A stretch of DNA of 18,678 nt from Verrucomicrobia bacterium UBA3750 (GCA_002371755.1 DFGM01000117.1:40128-58805); one strand, 5' to 3'. Counted from the first letter of the stretch, positions 7,446-15,460 are shown. The notes: a model not told the origin generated them from the sequence alone. Made by a program: numbers and translations.

Positions 7446-8288
7446 CTACCTGTATACAGCCCTCTGGCGCTGAGTCTTCATCTTCGGGGTCTCAAGGTGA
7501 AGCGTATACCATTGGTCTCCCAGGCCAGAGTTGTTGAACTGCACGAGCCTGTTGTTCATGAGGAGTTCGTGGTTGCGCTTGAGAGTCTCGTTGTCGCTCT
7601 TCTTGAGTGCATCGCCCAGCACCTTGAAAGCCTTGTCGGAAAGCGCCTCGCGCTCTTTGGGGTCCGTCGCCTTCTCTGCACGTTTGACCAGTATCCAGCT
7701 CATGCAGGCCGCCGGAATCACGTTCTGGTTGTATCTTGTCCTCGCCGTCGCCTTGGCATAGACCTTTTCGATTTCCTCCGTCTTGGCGTCCAGCATATAG
7801 AGGCGCGCCATCTTCATGGCGTACGAGGCGGGGTCGAGAATAAGCGCCTTTGGCATAAGCTCGTCCACGGCGGCGAAGTCTTTGATCATCCAATGGAGAT
7901 GAAGTTTCATGGTGGCGATCTGGCGCGAGAACATCATCACCCAAGGGCGGTACTTATCGAGGCGCTTCGTCTCCTCCAAAGCCTTGCGGACGTTTTCGGC
8001 CATATCCGCTTCGATGATGCGCTGAGCCTCCTTCATGCTGCCCGGCGGGCGGAACTGCCACATGCGCATCTTCGCTTCGGCGGCCTTGCCGCCCGAGACG
8101 ATTATGCCCTGGACAACGGCGGTATCCGCCTTTATCTTGCGCATGAAATAGAAAGATAGGCCGGCCTGGACGGCGAGAAAGCCGGCTATCGCCCAGAATG
8201 CGCTCCACCCGGCCCCGGCGTCAAACCCGAAACGCGCCGTGCAGAAAGTGCCGGAAGCGGCGAACAATGCCAATATCAAAGTCAACAT
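7446..8288 (-). CDS. Conserved-looking membrane protein of unknown function
   Basis: A 280-residue protein with two hydrophobic segments at about 2-18 and 27-49, followed by a long soluble, largely helical domain rich in Lys, Glu and Ala. The spacing of helices (for example around 95-200) could form a TPR-like repeat array, but no clear TPR consensus is visible. It is probably an inner-membrane protein with a soluble domain on one side. The start at 8288 has no strong ribosome binding site, and no other ATG precedes the membrane segments. It sits between fabZ (44 nt gap containing a hairpin) and the MurU-AmgK-like gene (4 nt gap). I do not recognise the family. Confidence 0.75.
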   Translation of the reverse strand: MLTLILALFAASGTFCTARFGFDAGAGWSAFWAIAGFLAVQAGLSFYFMRKIKADTAVVQGIIVSGGKAAEAKMRMWQFRPPGSMKEAQRIIEADMAENVRKALEETKRLDKYRPWVMMFSRQIATMKLHLHWMIKDFAAVDELMPKALILDPASYAMKMARLYMLDAKTEEIEKVYAKATARTRYNQNVIPAACMSWILVKRAEKATDPKEREALSDKAFKVLGDALKKSDNETLKRNHELLMNNRLVQFNNSGLGDQWYTLHLETPKMKTQRQRAVYR

Positions 8289-8308
8289 GATTCTGTTGGA
8301 TTCCTAAA

Positions 8309-8330
8309 CTCCGGGGCGCGGCCCCGGGAG
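8309..8330 (-). terminator. GC-rich intergenic hairpin between fabZ and the membrane protein gene
   Basis: CTCCGGGGC (8309-8317) pairs with GCCCCGGGAG (8321-8330) as nine base pairs with one bulged G and a three-base loop. It begins three bases after the fabZ stop. On the minus strand it is followed only by AGTTTAGG, so it lacks a proper T-run. It may be a partial terminator, an attenuator, or a 3' end that stabilises the fab message while letting some transcription continue. Confidence 0.4.
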
Positions 8331-8332
8331 CG

Positions 8333-8794
8333 TCATTTTTCGCCGAGCATGCACTTGACGGAGCAAGAGCACGCGGGCTTGTCGTTTACGTATCCTTGGA
8401 GTTCGAAGGAGACGAGCGGCTTTCTTATCTTTATTATCTTAGCCACGGTGACGAGCTTGTCGCCCGGCCTCACCGGCTCCTTGAAGCGCGCGTTCTCGAC
8501 CGCCGCAAGGATGAAGGAAGCCTTCTTGTCCTCGCCGCCGATAAGCCCGGTTGCCACGAGACCTGCGCCTGCAGCCTGGGCCATCGATTCGACGAGCACC
8601 ACGCCCGGCACTATGGGGAAGTCGGGGAAATGGCCGCGGAAGAAGTCGTTCTTCTCCGTCGTGTAGGTATATTCGGCCAGTGCGCCCGTATCGTCGGCGG
8701 CAATGAGCGTATCGACGAAAAGGAATGGCGGGCGGTGCGGCAAAAGCTCGATGCCGGGAATGCCATACTCGTTCTTGAACTTCGGGTATTCCAT
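8333..8794 (-). CDS. fabZ: 3-hydroxyacyl-ACP dehydratase FabZ
   Basis: A 153-residue hotdog-fold dehydratase that removes water from 3-hydroxyacyl-ACP during fatty acid elongation. The active-site stretch HFPDFPIVPGVVLVESMAQ carries the catalytic His55 and Glu69. LLPHRPPFLFVD at 18-28 and the FKEPVRPGD segment at 104-112 are typical of FabZ. Length is usual. The start lies four bases after the fabF stop, so the genes are probably translationally coupled. FabA is less likely because the sequence is short and starts with the FabZ-type LLPHRPPFL motif. Confidence 0.94.
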   Translation of the reverse strand: MEYPKFKNEYGIPGIELLPHRPPFLFVDTLIAADDTGALAEYTYTTEKNDFFRGHFPDFPIVPGVVLVESMAQAAGAGLVATGLIGGEDKKASFILAAVENARFKEPVRPGDKLVTVAKIIKIRKPLVSFELQGYVNDKPACSCSVKCMLGEK

Positions 8795-8798
8795 AGTC

Positions 8799-10055
8799 TT
8801 ACGCCTTCTTGAATACGAGTATGCCGTTGTGGCCGCCGAAACCGAGAGAAGAACTCAGCGCCACGCGAATATCGCGCTGGACGCCCACGTTGGGCGTGTA
8901 GTTGAGGTCGAGCTCCGGGTCTGGGTTCTCGTAGTTGATTGTTGCCGGCACGAAGGAGTCCTTGATGGCGAGCGCGGTGAGCGCCGCCTCGATTGCGCCT
9001 GTGGCACCGAGGCAGTGGCCGTGGAACGGCTTCGTGGAGGAAATGTTGATTTTCTTCGCCTGCTCTTCGCCGAAGACGCGCTTGAAGGCCAGGGTCTCCA
9101 TCTGGTCGTTGAGCTTCGTCGAAGTGCCGTGGGCGTTGATATAGTCGACCGTCGTCTTGTCGTCCACGCCTGCATCCTTGAGTGCGATCTCGATTGCCTT
9201 CACGGCGCCGTCGCCGGAAGGGTCGGGGGCGGTGATGTGGTAGGCGTCGCAGCTCGCGCCGTAGCCGGCGAGTTCGGCGTAGACCTTGGCGCCGCGCGCC
9301 TTGGCGTGCTCTTCCGTCTCGAGGATAAGGACGGCTGCGCCTTCGCCCATCACGAAGCCGTCGCGGTCGATATTGAACGGTCTGCAGGCCTTCTCGGGGC
9401 AGTCGTTGAACTTGGTGGCGAGCGCCTTTTCCTTCATGAAGCCGCCGACCGTGAACTCGAGTATGGTGGCCTCGGTGCCGCCGGCAATCATCACATCGGC
9501 ACGGCCGGCGCGAATCATGTCGAGCGCGAATCCGAGCGCATCCGTCGAAGATGCGCACGCGGTCACTACGACCTGCGCAGGGCCCTTCGCCCCGAGCGAA
9601 ATGGCCACATTGCCTGCCGCCTCGTTCGCGATGAGTCCGGGAATGGCGAGAGGAGAGAGCCTGTCCGGCCCGCGCTCGAACAACGTGCGGAAGCCTTCTT
9701 GCGTCACTTCAAGACCGCCGATGCCGCAACCGAACATCGTGCCGACCCTATCCATATCCGGCTTCGATTCGGCGGTATAACCGGCATCCTTCCACGCTTC
9801 GCCGGCCGCGACGACCGCATATTGCGAGAAAAGCCCAAGATGACGAATCGCCTTTTTGTCGATAAAACCCGTGCCCAGGGCGTATTCTTCGAAGCCGTGG
9901 ACCTCTGCGGCAACCTGGCAAGTGCAACGCGACGCATCGAACTTCGTTATCTTGCCGACTCCTGGCTTGCCGGCCTTTACCGACTCCCAGGTGGCGTCCT
10001 TGCCGTTGCCGACGGCCGTTATCATTCCGATTCCTGTAATCACTACTTTCTTCAT
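8799..10055 (-). CDS. fabF: 3-oxoacyl-ACP synthase II FabF
   Basis: A 418-residue condensing enzyme that elongates acyl-ACP with malonyl-ACP. The catalytic triad is visible: Cys167 in TACASSTDA, His309 in NAHGTSTKLND and His347 in the STKPFHGHCLGATGA motif. The N-terminus KKVVITGIGMITAVGNG and the C-terminal SSSLGFGGHNGILVFKK are classic for FabF. The frame stays open another 113 codons upstream, but that part overlaps fabH and reads as shadow sequence, so the ATG at 10055 is chosen; AAGGA lies about ten bases before it. It follows fabH by 56 nt. No acpP lies in that gap. Confidence 0.95.
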   Translation of the reverse strand: MKKVVITGIGMITAVGNGKDATWESVKAGKPGVGKITKFDASRCTCQVAAEVHGFEEYALGTGFIDKKAIRHLGLFSQYAVVAAGEAWKDAGYTAESKPDMDRVGTMFGCGIGGLEVTQEGFRTLFERGPDRLSPLAIPGLIANEAAGNVAISLGAKGPAQVVVTACASSTDALGFALDMIRAGRADVMIAGGTEATILEFTVGGFMKEKALATKFNDCPEKACRPFNIDRDGFVMGEGAAVLILETEEHAKARGAKVYAELAGYGASCDAYHITAPDPSGDGAVKAIEIALKDAGVDDKTTVDYINAHGTSTKLNDQMETLAFKRVFGEEQAKKINISSTKPFHGHCLGATGAIEAALTALAIKDSFVPATINYENPDPELDLNYTPNVGVQRDIRVALSSSLGFGGHNGILVFKKA

Positions 10056-10111
10056 GGTGGGATTATCCTTGTGTTGTAAGTTGGCTGTTTTGAGATTGTT
10101 TCGTCTTTTTC

Positions 10112-11131
10112 CTACAGATTCGGCCAGGTGCAGTAGGTGCCTGCATAGGTAAGGCCTGCTCCGAAGCCTACCATCACTATGTTCATTCCCGGCTTGAGTT
10201 CGCCGGCGCGAACGGCCTGATCGAGCGAAATCGGTATGGAAGCGGCCGAGGTATTCGCCGTAGTCTCCAGATTGAGCCAGAACTTCGAAAGCGGCAGCTT
10301 CATCCTGCGCGCCACGGCTTCGATGATGCGTCCGTTGGCCTGGTGCGCGAAAACGCGATCCAGCGTCTCGGGCGTAGTGCCGAGTTTCTCGCAAAGATCG
10401 CGCGCCACCTTGGAAAGAGTCCTCACCGCGAACGCAAACACGTCATGCCCCATTAGGACGAGTTCCGGCTTTTCTGGCTCCGACTTTGCAGGTATGCCCA
10501 TCTCGTTGAAAGGCAGCGCATTGCGGCAGCCTCCCGTGCGCGAAATGAAATGGGCGCCTTTGCCGTCCGCGCCAAGTATGGTGTGGGCGGTGGTCTTGGA
10601 GGATGCGACTCCGGGCGCTTCGTCGTTGCCGAGCACCACCGCGCCCGCACCGTCGCCGAAAAGTATGCAGCTCGAACGATCCGTCCAGTCAAGTATGCGC
10701 GTGAGGGATTCCGCGCCAATCACCAGCGCCTTCTTCTCCGGATAGAAATTGACGAACCCCCTCGCCTGCTCCAAAGCGTATACAAAGCCGGCGCACGCCG
10801 CCTGCAAATCGAACGCCCCGGCGTTGTCGCAGCCGAGAAGCCCCTGGACTATGCATGCCGTAGACGGGAATGGATTATAGTCCGGCGTAGACGTCGCTAC
10901 TACGATAAGCCCTATCTCTTCGGGCTTCGTCCCTGCGGCATCCATCGCCCTGCGGGCGGCTTCCGCCGCCATCGTAGATGTGGATTCACCCTCCCCCGCC
11001 ACATGGCGCGAGTGGATGCCCGTGTGGGAGAATATCCACTCGTCGGTCGTGTCAAGCGACTTGGCTATATCGTCGTTCGTCACGACCTTTTCGGGCAAAT
11101 AGCTCCCTGTGCCTAATATACGTATTCCCAT
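10112..11131 (-). CDS. fabH: 3-oxoacyl-ACP synthase III FabH
   Basis: A 339-residue initiating condensing enzyme that joins acetyl-CoA (or another acyl-CoA) with malonyl-ACP. It has the Cys-His-Asn triad: Cys113 in DLQAACAGFVYAL, His263 in FAHQANGRI and Asn293 in TANTSAASIP. The N-terminus GIRILGTGSYLPEKVVTNDD and the FGDGAGAVVLG segment are typical. The ATG at 11131 is preceded by GAAAGG with about seven bases of spacing. It is the first gene of the second block and has its own strong promoter. plsX, which often precedes fabH, is absent here. Confidence 0.95.
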   Translation of the reverse strand: MGIRILGTGSYLPEKVVTNDDIAKSLDTTDEWIFSHTGIHSRHVAGEGESTSTMAAEAARRAMDAAGTKPEEIGLIVVATSTPDYNPFPSTACIVQGLLGCDNAGAFDLQAACAGFVYALEQARGFVNFYPEKKALVIGAESLTRILDWTDRSSCILFGDGAGAVVLGNDEAPGVASSKTTAHTILGADGKGAHFISRTGGCRNALPFNEMGIPAKSEPEKPELVLMGHDVFAFAVRTLSKVARDLCEKLGTTPETLDRVFAHQANGRIIEAVARRMKLPLSKFWLNLETTANTSAASIPISLDQAVRAGELKPGMNIVMVGFGAGLTYAGTYCTWPNL

Positions 11132-11161
11132 GCCTGAGCCTTTCGTCGGTATTTGACCTAT

Positions 11162-11190
11162 ATTATACTATATTTGCCCCCGCATGTCCA
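11162..11190 (-). promoter_or_regulatory. Sigma70-type promoter of fabH
   Basis: On the minus strand TGGACA (11190 to 11185) and TATAAT (11167 to 11162) are separated by exactly 17 bp, a near-consensus housekeeping promoter. Predicted transcription starts about 24 bp before the fabH ATG, which leaves room for the ribosome binding site. It is the best promoter I found in the window and should drive the fabH-fabF-fabZ block. Confidence 0.7.
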
Positions 11191-11198
11191 GCGGGTGC

Positions 11199-11269
11199 GG
11201 CGGCGAGGGGTCTCGCCGCCCTACCGCCGTGGCACACCGGTAGAATGCGGCGGGCAGGGCGGTGCGCCC
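11199..11269. repeat. GC-rich cluster of three consecutive hairpins
   Basis: Three inverted repeats lie end to end. GGCGGCGAG (11199-11207) pairs perfectly with CTCGCCGCC (11212-11220) around a four-base loop. CTACCG (11221-11226) pairs with CGGTAG (11238-11243). GGGCG (11257-11261) pairs with CGCCC (11265-11269), with GGG and CCC flanks that can lengthen it. None has a T-run on the minus strand. The layout resembles REP-like palindromic extragenic elements. It could also halt RNA polymerase leaving the upstream operon. Confidence 0.55.
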
Positions 11270-11280
11270 CTCCCGAATCC

Positions 11281-11402
11281 AATGCCCATCACTCCAAAAT
11301 CCAATGCCCATTGAATCCGAATTCAATGCCCATTGGTTTCCAATTCAATGCCCATTGAATTCCCGACCAATGCCCATTGGATTCCCGGCCAATGCCCATT
11401 GG
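11281..11402. repeat. Tandem 22-bp repeat array with dyad cores
   Basis: Five complete 22-bp units start at 11281, 11303, 11325, 11347 and 11369, and a sixth begins at 11391. Each opens with AATGCCCAT, and five of the six continue as AATGCCCATTG. Joined to the preceding base, the core reads CAATG-CC-CATTG, a palindrome with a two-base centre. In some units the dyad is longer: 9+9 bp in the fourth unit (11342-11361) and CCAATG/CATTGG in the fifth and sixth. The other half of each unit varies. The 22-bp spacing is close to two helical turns, so the cores would face one side of the DNA. The array lies about 90-210 bp upstream of the fabH -35 element. Confidence 0.8.
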
Positions 11403-11439
11403 TCGCGCTTGCAGTGCGACGGCCCAGATTCCGGCTAGT

Positions 11440-12345
11440 CTATAGTCCTGAGAACAGTGCGGCGACGGGGCGGTCGCGCCGCCAGACGTCGATGGCGACG
11501 GCTCCGAGGCCGGGGTGGCTGTCTATGCGCTTCGCCGCCACCCGCAGGCGGCAGATGTTTAGCGCCAAGCGCCATTCCTTCTCGCCCAACCCAGACCTTT
11601 CGACCATTCTGCGGAAGAGCACGGCCAAACGTCTGCGGCTCGCGGCGGGAATATTCTTTCTGATGCGGTCGGTAATCGCGTAGGCGAGATCCTCGGCGGA
11701 GGAGCCAAGCGTAAAATCGTCAAAATCGTAGAAAGAGACGAGCTTTCCGCCGGAAAACGAATAATTGCGGTATTGGAAATCGGCGTGTATCGGCACGAGG
11801 CGGCTTCCTTCGTAGGTGCGCTCTTCATGCGGAATGGAGAGGAGCGGGGAAAGAAAACCGCGCCAAATTGCATGTTTTGCCGCGAAAGAGGCAACTTTGG
11901 CGTATAATGCCTCTACGTCTCGCGGAGGCTTGGGGGAGGGCACAGCCGAAGGGAAGTGTGCGCTTGCCGCCATGTAGGAATCCACAAGCGAATCGCACTC
12001 GGAATCGGTCATCCTGTCGGCAAAAATGTGTTTCCCTTCCAGCCATTCGTGGCATACGACCGGCATATCGTGCCAAACGAACGGTTCTGCAACAAGGAGT
12101 CGAGGGAAATATTCAATGCCGCGCTCATGCATTGCGGCGATAAATCGATTAGACTTCGCCGCCTCTTCCAAGGATTCCGGATGAAGCACCTTGATGAAGC
12201 ATTTCTTGCCGGAATCGCCGATTTCGCCCCGAAAAACATCATTTGCGCAGTCAATGTGGAGGCGACAAAGGCTCACCTTGGCGCCAAGATGCGCTTCAAG
12301 GGCCGCTTCCAGTTCAGAGAGGAGATTATCGTCAACTAGCCGCAT
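11440..12345 (-). CDS. APH-family kinase, possible sugar or LPS kinase
   Basis: A 301-residue protein of the aminoglycoside phosphotransferase/choline kinase fold. Visible signatures are Lys52 in CFIKVLHPE, the catalytic loop HADFQYRN at 187-194 (HxDxxxxN) and the metal-binding YDFDD at 206-210. No signal or membrane segment is seen, so it acts in the cytosol. The family phosphorylates small molecules, often sugars. Placed last in an operon that makes ADP-heptose, a role in phosphorylating a core sugar or precursor is plausible, but drug resistance or choline-type substrates cannot be excluded. The ATG at 12345 is supported by AGGAG seven bases upstream (12353-12357). The frame stays open 44 codons earlier but has no start context there. 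It follows hldE by 43 nt. Confidence 0.85.
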   Translation of the reverse strand: MRLVDDNLLSELEAALEAHLGAKVSLCRLHIDCANDVFRGEIGDSGKKCFIKVLHPESLEEAAKSNRFIAAMHERGIEYFPRLLVAEPFVWHDMPVVCHEWLEGKHIFADRMTDSECDSLVDSYMAASAHFPSAVPSPKPPRDVEALYAKVASFAAKHAIWRGFLSPLLSIPHEERTYEGSRLVPIHADFQYRNYSFSGGKLVSFYDFDDFTLGSSAEDLAYAITDRIRKNIPAASRRRLAVLFRRMVERSGLGEKEWRLALNICRLRVAAKRIDSHPGLGAVAIDVWRRDRPVAALFSGL

Positions 12346-12352
12346 AGAGTTT

Positions 12353-12357
12353 CTCCT
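12353..12357 (-). promoter_or_regulatory. Ribosome binding site of the APH-family kinase
   Basis: AGGAG on the minus strand, seven bases before the ATG at 12345, selects this start over longer in-frame alternatives reaching into hldE. Confidence 0.7.
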
Positions 12358-12388
12358 GCCACCTTCGCCGGGTTTCTCAGCCGCCGCA

Positions 12389-13876
12389 TCACTTTGCCAA
12401 CCTGCCAAGCATATTCGTGGTGGAGTAGCCTTCCAAACGGCTGAGGGTGGCCACCTCGCCGCCATAACTTGCCACAAACCGCGCTTCAGGCCAGTTTTCC
12501 ACCGTATATCCCTCCTTGGCGATTACATCCGGCCTGATGGCTTCAACGACTTCCATCGCCGTGTTTTCGCCGAATATGACGACGGCATCCACGGCTTCCA
12601 ACCCGGCGAGCACGAGCGAGCGTGTATTTTCATCCTGAATAGGACGCGTCGGGCCCTTGTTGCGTTTTACGGACGCATCGGAGTTGACTGCCACGACAAG
12701 CCTGTCGCAGAGTTCCTTCGCCTGGGCTATGGAGGAGAGGTGTCCGGCGTGGAGGCAATCGAAGCATCCGTTGGTAAAACCCACCTTCAAGCCGTCTTTT
12801 TGCCAACTTTCGACCTGAGCCTTGAGTTGGGCGAGGGAGAGGATTTTGCGCGAGAAAGGCGCGTTGCCGTGGAGATTGCCGACGGCGGAGCGAAGTTCAT
12901 CCAACGAAACCGTGGAGGTGCCGACTTTGCCCACGACGATGCCGGCGGCGAGATTGGCCAGGGCCATCGCGCCTGCGATACCGGCCTTTGAGGCAAGTGC
13001 GGCGCCCAGGACGGCGATCGTGGTATCGCCCGCGCCCGAGACGTCGTAGACTTCGCGCGCCTCGACTTTAAGATGCAAAGGATCCGCCCCCTTCGCCTCC
13101 CCGGCGCCCGGTTTGCGCACATGGAGCATGCCGTGTTCCGAAAGCGTGACCACGGCGTGGCCCGCGTCGATACCCGATATGAGCTCACGCGCCGCCGCCG
13201 CCACCGAGGGTATGAAGTCCGCTCCCGCAGGGTCGAACTTCCTGCCGGAGACGAGCTCGAGCTCCTTGCGGTTGGGCTTCACGAGCGTCGCGCCCGCATA
13301 CTTCGTGTAGTCGCTCCCCTTCGGATCCACAAGCGAGGGCAGCCCCAACTCGCGGCAACGCCCTATCACATGAGCGAGGAGTCTCTTCGTGAGAAAACCC
13401 TTCGCGTAATCGGATATGATGACGAGGGAAGCCTCTGCAAGCAACTTGTCGGCCTCGGCCATCGCGGATTCTTCCTCTTCCGGGGAAAGAGGCGCGACGA
13501 GCTCGCGGTCTACGCGAAGCATGTGGTTGTGGCCGCACACGAAACGCGTCTTCAGCGTGGTCGGGGCTGTTTCGGATACGGCAAAACCCGTCCGGACGCC
13601 GTTTTCTTCAAGTATGCGCCTGACCTCATCGCCAGCCGCATCCTTGCCGATGCGTGCGAGCAGGGAGACTTTTGCGCCAAGCGAGCGCAGGTTTATGGCC
13701 ACGTTCCCCACGCCGCCACACACGTCCTTCTCGGATTTCCACTTGAGCACAGGCACGGGCGCTTCGGGGGAAACGCGCTCCACCACGCCGTAGACATAGC
13801 GGTCCAGCATGATGTCGCCGACACAGAGGATGCTGGCGGACGGGATTTGCTCTACGATATTGCGCAGGTTTGTCAT
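12389..13876 (-). CDS. hldE: Bifunctional heptose-7-phosphate kinase / heptose-1-phosphate adenylyltransferase HldE
   Basis: A 495-residue cytosolic enzyme of ADP-heptose synthesis. The N-terminal ribokinase-like domain (about 1-335) phosphorylates D-glycero-beta-D-manno-heptose 7-phosphate at C1; it shows VGDIMLDRYVYG near 19-30, CGGVGNVA at 53-60 and the catalytic DVSGAGDTT at 278-286. The C-terminal cytidylyltransferase-like domain (about 360-495) has FTNGCFDCLHAGH at 367-379 and NSDASVKRNKGPTRPI, and adds AMP to heptose 1-phosphate. Length and order match E. coli HldE (RfaE). The start shares one base with the stop of the GT9 gene (TGATG). The phosphatase gmhB and the epimerase hldD, needed between and after the HldE steps, are not in the window. 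Confidence 0.96.
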   Translation of the reverse strand: MTNLRNIVEQIPSASILCVGDIMLDRYVYGVVERVSPEAPVPVLKWKSEKDVCGGVGNVAINLRSLGAKVSLLARIGKDAAGDEVRRILEENGVRTGFAVSETAPTTLKTRFVCGHNHMLRVDRELVAPLSPEEEESAMAEADKLLAEASLVIISDYAKGFLTKRLLAHVIGRCRELGLPSLVDPKGSDYTKYAGATLVKPNRKELELVSGRKFDPAGADFIPSVAAAARELISGIDAGHAVVTLSEHGMLHVRKPGAGEAKGADPLHLKVEAREVYDVSGAGDTTIAVLGAALASKAGIAGAMALANLAAGIVVGKVGTSTVSLDELRSAVGNLHGNAPFSRKILSLAQLKAQVESWQKDGLKVGFTNGCFDCLHAGHLSSIAQAKELCDRLVVAVNSDASVKRNKGPTRPIQDENTRSLVLAGLEAVDAVVIFGENTAMEVVEAIRPDVIAKEGYTVENWPEARFVASYGGEVATLSRLEGYSTTNMLGRLAK

Positions 13877-14820
13877 CAGGCTTTTGCCTCCGTGAGAATT
13901 GCGGAAAGTTTCTCCATCACCGCGTCGAAGGGTATGGCATCGATTGTATCCGCGGCCAGGGATTGGACGTTAGGCGCGTCCTTTGGTGCGGCGCGCCCTG
14001 CGTCGAACGACGTGAAGCACATGATTGTGGGGCGGCCGGTGCGCCAGGCTATATGCGTGGGACCCGTATCGTTGCCGATTATGGCGAGAGAACGCGCCGC
14101 CAATTCGGGAATGTCCGCTATTTGCGCCTTCCCCATGAAGTCGACCGCATCGGGATTGTCGCGGCAAATGGTCGAAATTTCCTTTTCTTCGTCTTTTGTG
14201 CCGAGAACGACGGTCTTTATGCCACGCTTGCCGAGTGCGAGGGAAACTTCGCGATAACGGTCGGCCGGCCAGCGTTTCTGCGTATTCCCGGCGGAACAGC
14301 CGGGGATGAGAAGCACATAGCGTTCAGGCAGGAGGCCGAAGTTCCTCCCCTCGCCACGCACTTTGGACATGTCGAACGGGATTGGCTCCATCGCCACAAA
14401 GCGCGACTTCGGAAACGAAAACATATACGGGAGCTTCGCGCCCGTCGACCGGAAGACGAACCCGCCCTTCACAAGCCTCGCCCAGACCATTGGATGACGC
14501 GTCGCAAACCGCGCGAGCGGAGCATACCTCACGAGCGTGCGGTTGTTGGACTGGAGGTCGTATATCACGGAGTAATGCTTGTCGGCTATCGTCTCCTTTA
14601 TTATATACCACCAATCCTTCGGCTTGTAGGTGCGATTGTCGACGGCAAACGCATCGAAGAGGCGGGTGCATTTCGCAAGGCCCGTCAAAAAGCCCTGGGT
14701 GATGAGCGTGATATGCGCATTCGGGTGCCTCGCTCTGATGGCGGCCATCATCGGCATGGCCATCACAAAGTCGCCAAGCGCACCGTGCTTTATGACGAGG
14801 ATGTGCTCTTTTTCTTCCAT
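13876..14820 (-). CDS. GT9 heptosyltransferase
   Basis: A 314-residue GT-B glycosyltransferase of family 9 (WaaC/WaaF/WaaQ-like) that transfers heptose from ADP-heptose to the LPS inner core at the cytosolic face of the inner membrane. Evidence: the N-terminal KHGALGDFVMAMPMMAAIR with the acceptor-side GxxGD at 13-17, the KRWP segment at 182-185 and the donor-site NDTGPTHIAW at 250-259. Which heptose it adds (I, II or III) cannot be told. The ATG at 14820 follows the gmhA stop by 16 nt, with AAGGAG five bases before it. Its stop overlaps the hldE start, so donor synthesis and transfer are co-expressed. Confidence 0.92.
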   Translation of the reverse strand: MEEKEHILVIKHGALGDFVMAMPMMAAIRARHPNAHITLITQGFLTGLAKCTRLFDAFAVDNRTYKPKDWWYIIKETIADKHYSVIYDLQSNNRTLVRYAPLARFATRHPMVWARLVKGGFVFRSTGAKLPYMFSFPKSRFVAMEPIPFDMSKVRGEGRNFGLLPERYVLLIPGCSAGNTQKRWPADRYREVSLALGKRGIKTVVLGTKDEEKEISTICRDNPDAVDFMGKAQIADIPELAARSLAIIGNDTGPTHIAWRTGRPTIMCFTSFDAGRAAPKDAPNVQSLAADTIDAIPFDAVMEKLSAILTEAKA

Positions 14821-14836
14821 GCCCGCTCCTTGGTTT

Positions 14837-15460
14837 TCAGCCGAAAAGTTCCTCTTCCAGAGCGGCGCAAATTGCGTGGTAGACGCTCAGGTGGAGTTCC
14901 TGGACGCGGAAGGTCTCCGTCTCGGGCACGCGCAGAGCGACGTCGCATATTTTCGAAAGCGTGGATTCCTTTTCGCCCGTGAACGCGATAGTGCGCATAT
15001 CGAGCGCCTTTGCGACATGGGCCGCCGCGACGCAGTTTGCGCTGTTGCCGGATGTGGAGATTGCTATAAACGCATCTCCGGCGCGCCCGAGCCCCACGAG
15101 CTGCTGGGCAAAGGCCGCATCCCAGCCGATATCGTTCGCAGCCGCACTCATCACACCCGTCATCGAGACAAGCGAGACGGCGGCAAGAGAGCCTTCCAGC
15201 CGGGTGGCGAGCGACGGCGGCAGGCGCGCGGCCAATCCCGCCGGCAGCGGGCGCTTCTTCTTGAACTTGTTCAGGAGCTCTCCTACGATATGCTCTGCAT
15301 CGGCAGCGCTCCCGCCATTGCCGCACACCACCACCTTGCCGCCTTCGCGGTAGGTTTCAAGCATCGCCCCGAACGCCGCCATTACCGCTTCGCGGCATGC
15401 CTCAAGCTCCGGTCTGCGCCTAAACAGCGTCGCAAATACCGCCTGTGTCGTCCCTTTCAT
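14837..15460 (-). CDS. gmhA: Phosphoheptose isomerase GmhA
   Basis: A 207-residue SIS-domain protein that converts sedoheptulose 7-phosphate to D-glycero-D-manno-heptose 7-phosphate, the first step of ADP-heptose synthesis. The phosphosugar-binding loop is GNGGSAADAEHIVGELLNKF at 47-66, with Glu61 in the position of the catalytic glutamate. SSxS-like ISTSGNSAN lies at 134-142. Gln187 and His195 in VQELHLSVYH keep the eight-residue spacing of the E. coli active-site Gln/His pair. A DiaA-type paralogue is less likely given the heptose neighbours. The ATG at 15460 overlaps the GT10 stop (ATGA). A loop around 76-92 rich in Leu, Ala and Arg looks slightly longer than usual. Confidence 0.94.
   Translation of the reverse strand: MKGTTQAVFATLFRRRPELEACREAVMAAFGAMLETYREGGKVVVCGNGGSAADAEHIVGELLNKFKKKRPLPAGLAARLPPSLATRLEGSLAAVSLVSMTGVMSAAANDIGWDAAFAQQLVGLGRAGDAFIAISTSGNSANCVAAAHVAKALDMRTIAFTGEKESTLSKICDVALRVPETETFRVQELHLSVYHAICAALEEELFG

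Larger units (their letters stand above)
11132..11439. other. Intergenic region between the two transcription blocks
   Basis: This is the only gap over 300 bp. Reading towards fabH, it holds a short stretch after the kinase stop (11403-11439) with only a weak five-pair stem, the 22-bp repeat array, a three-hairpin cluster and the fabH promoter. No coding region is credible here: open frames through it consist of translated repeats. No clear intrinsic terminator for the upstream operon is visible. Confidence 0.7.

Noticed and set aside
10056..10111. An acpP gene between fabH and fabF
   Set aside because: The gap is only 56 bp and contains no open frame of suitable length or a DSL motif.
10056..10394. 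A 113-codon N-terminal extension of fabF
   Set aside because: It overlaps fabH in another frame; standard FabF begins at the KKVVITGIG motif, which matches the ATG at 10055.
11281..11402. A CRISPR array
   Set aside because: The repeated part is only about 10-11 bp, the variable part is about 11 bp, and there are no cas genes, so the sizes do not fit any CRISPR type.
11402..11420. A terminator for the upstream operon
   Set aside because: GTCGC and GCGAC form only a five-pair stem with a nine-base loop and no T-run follows on the minus strand.
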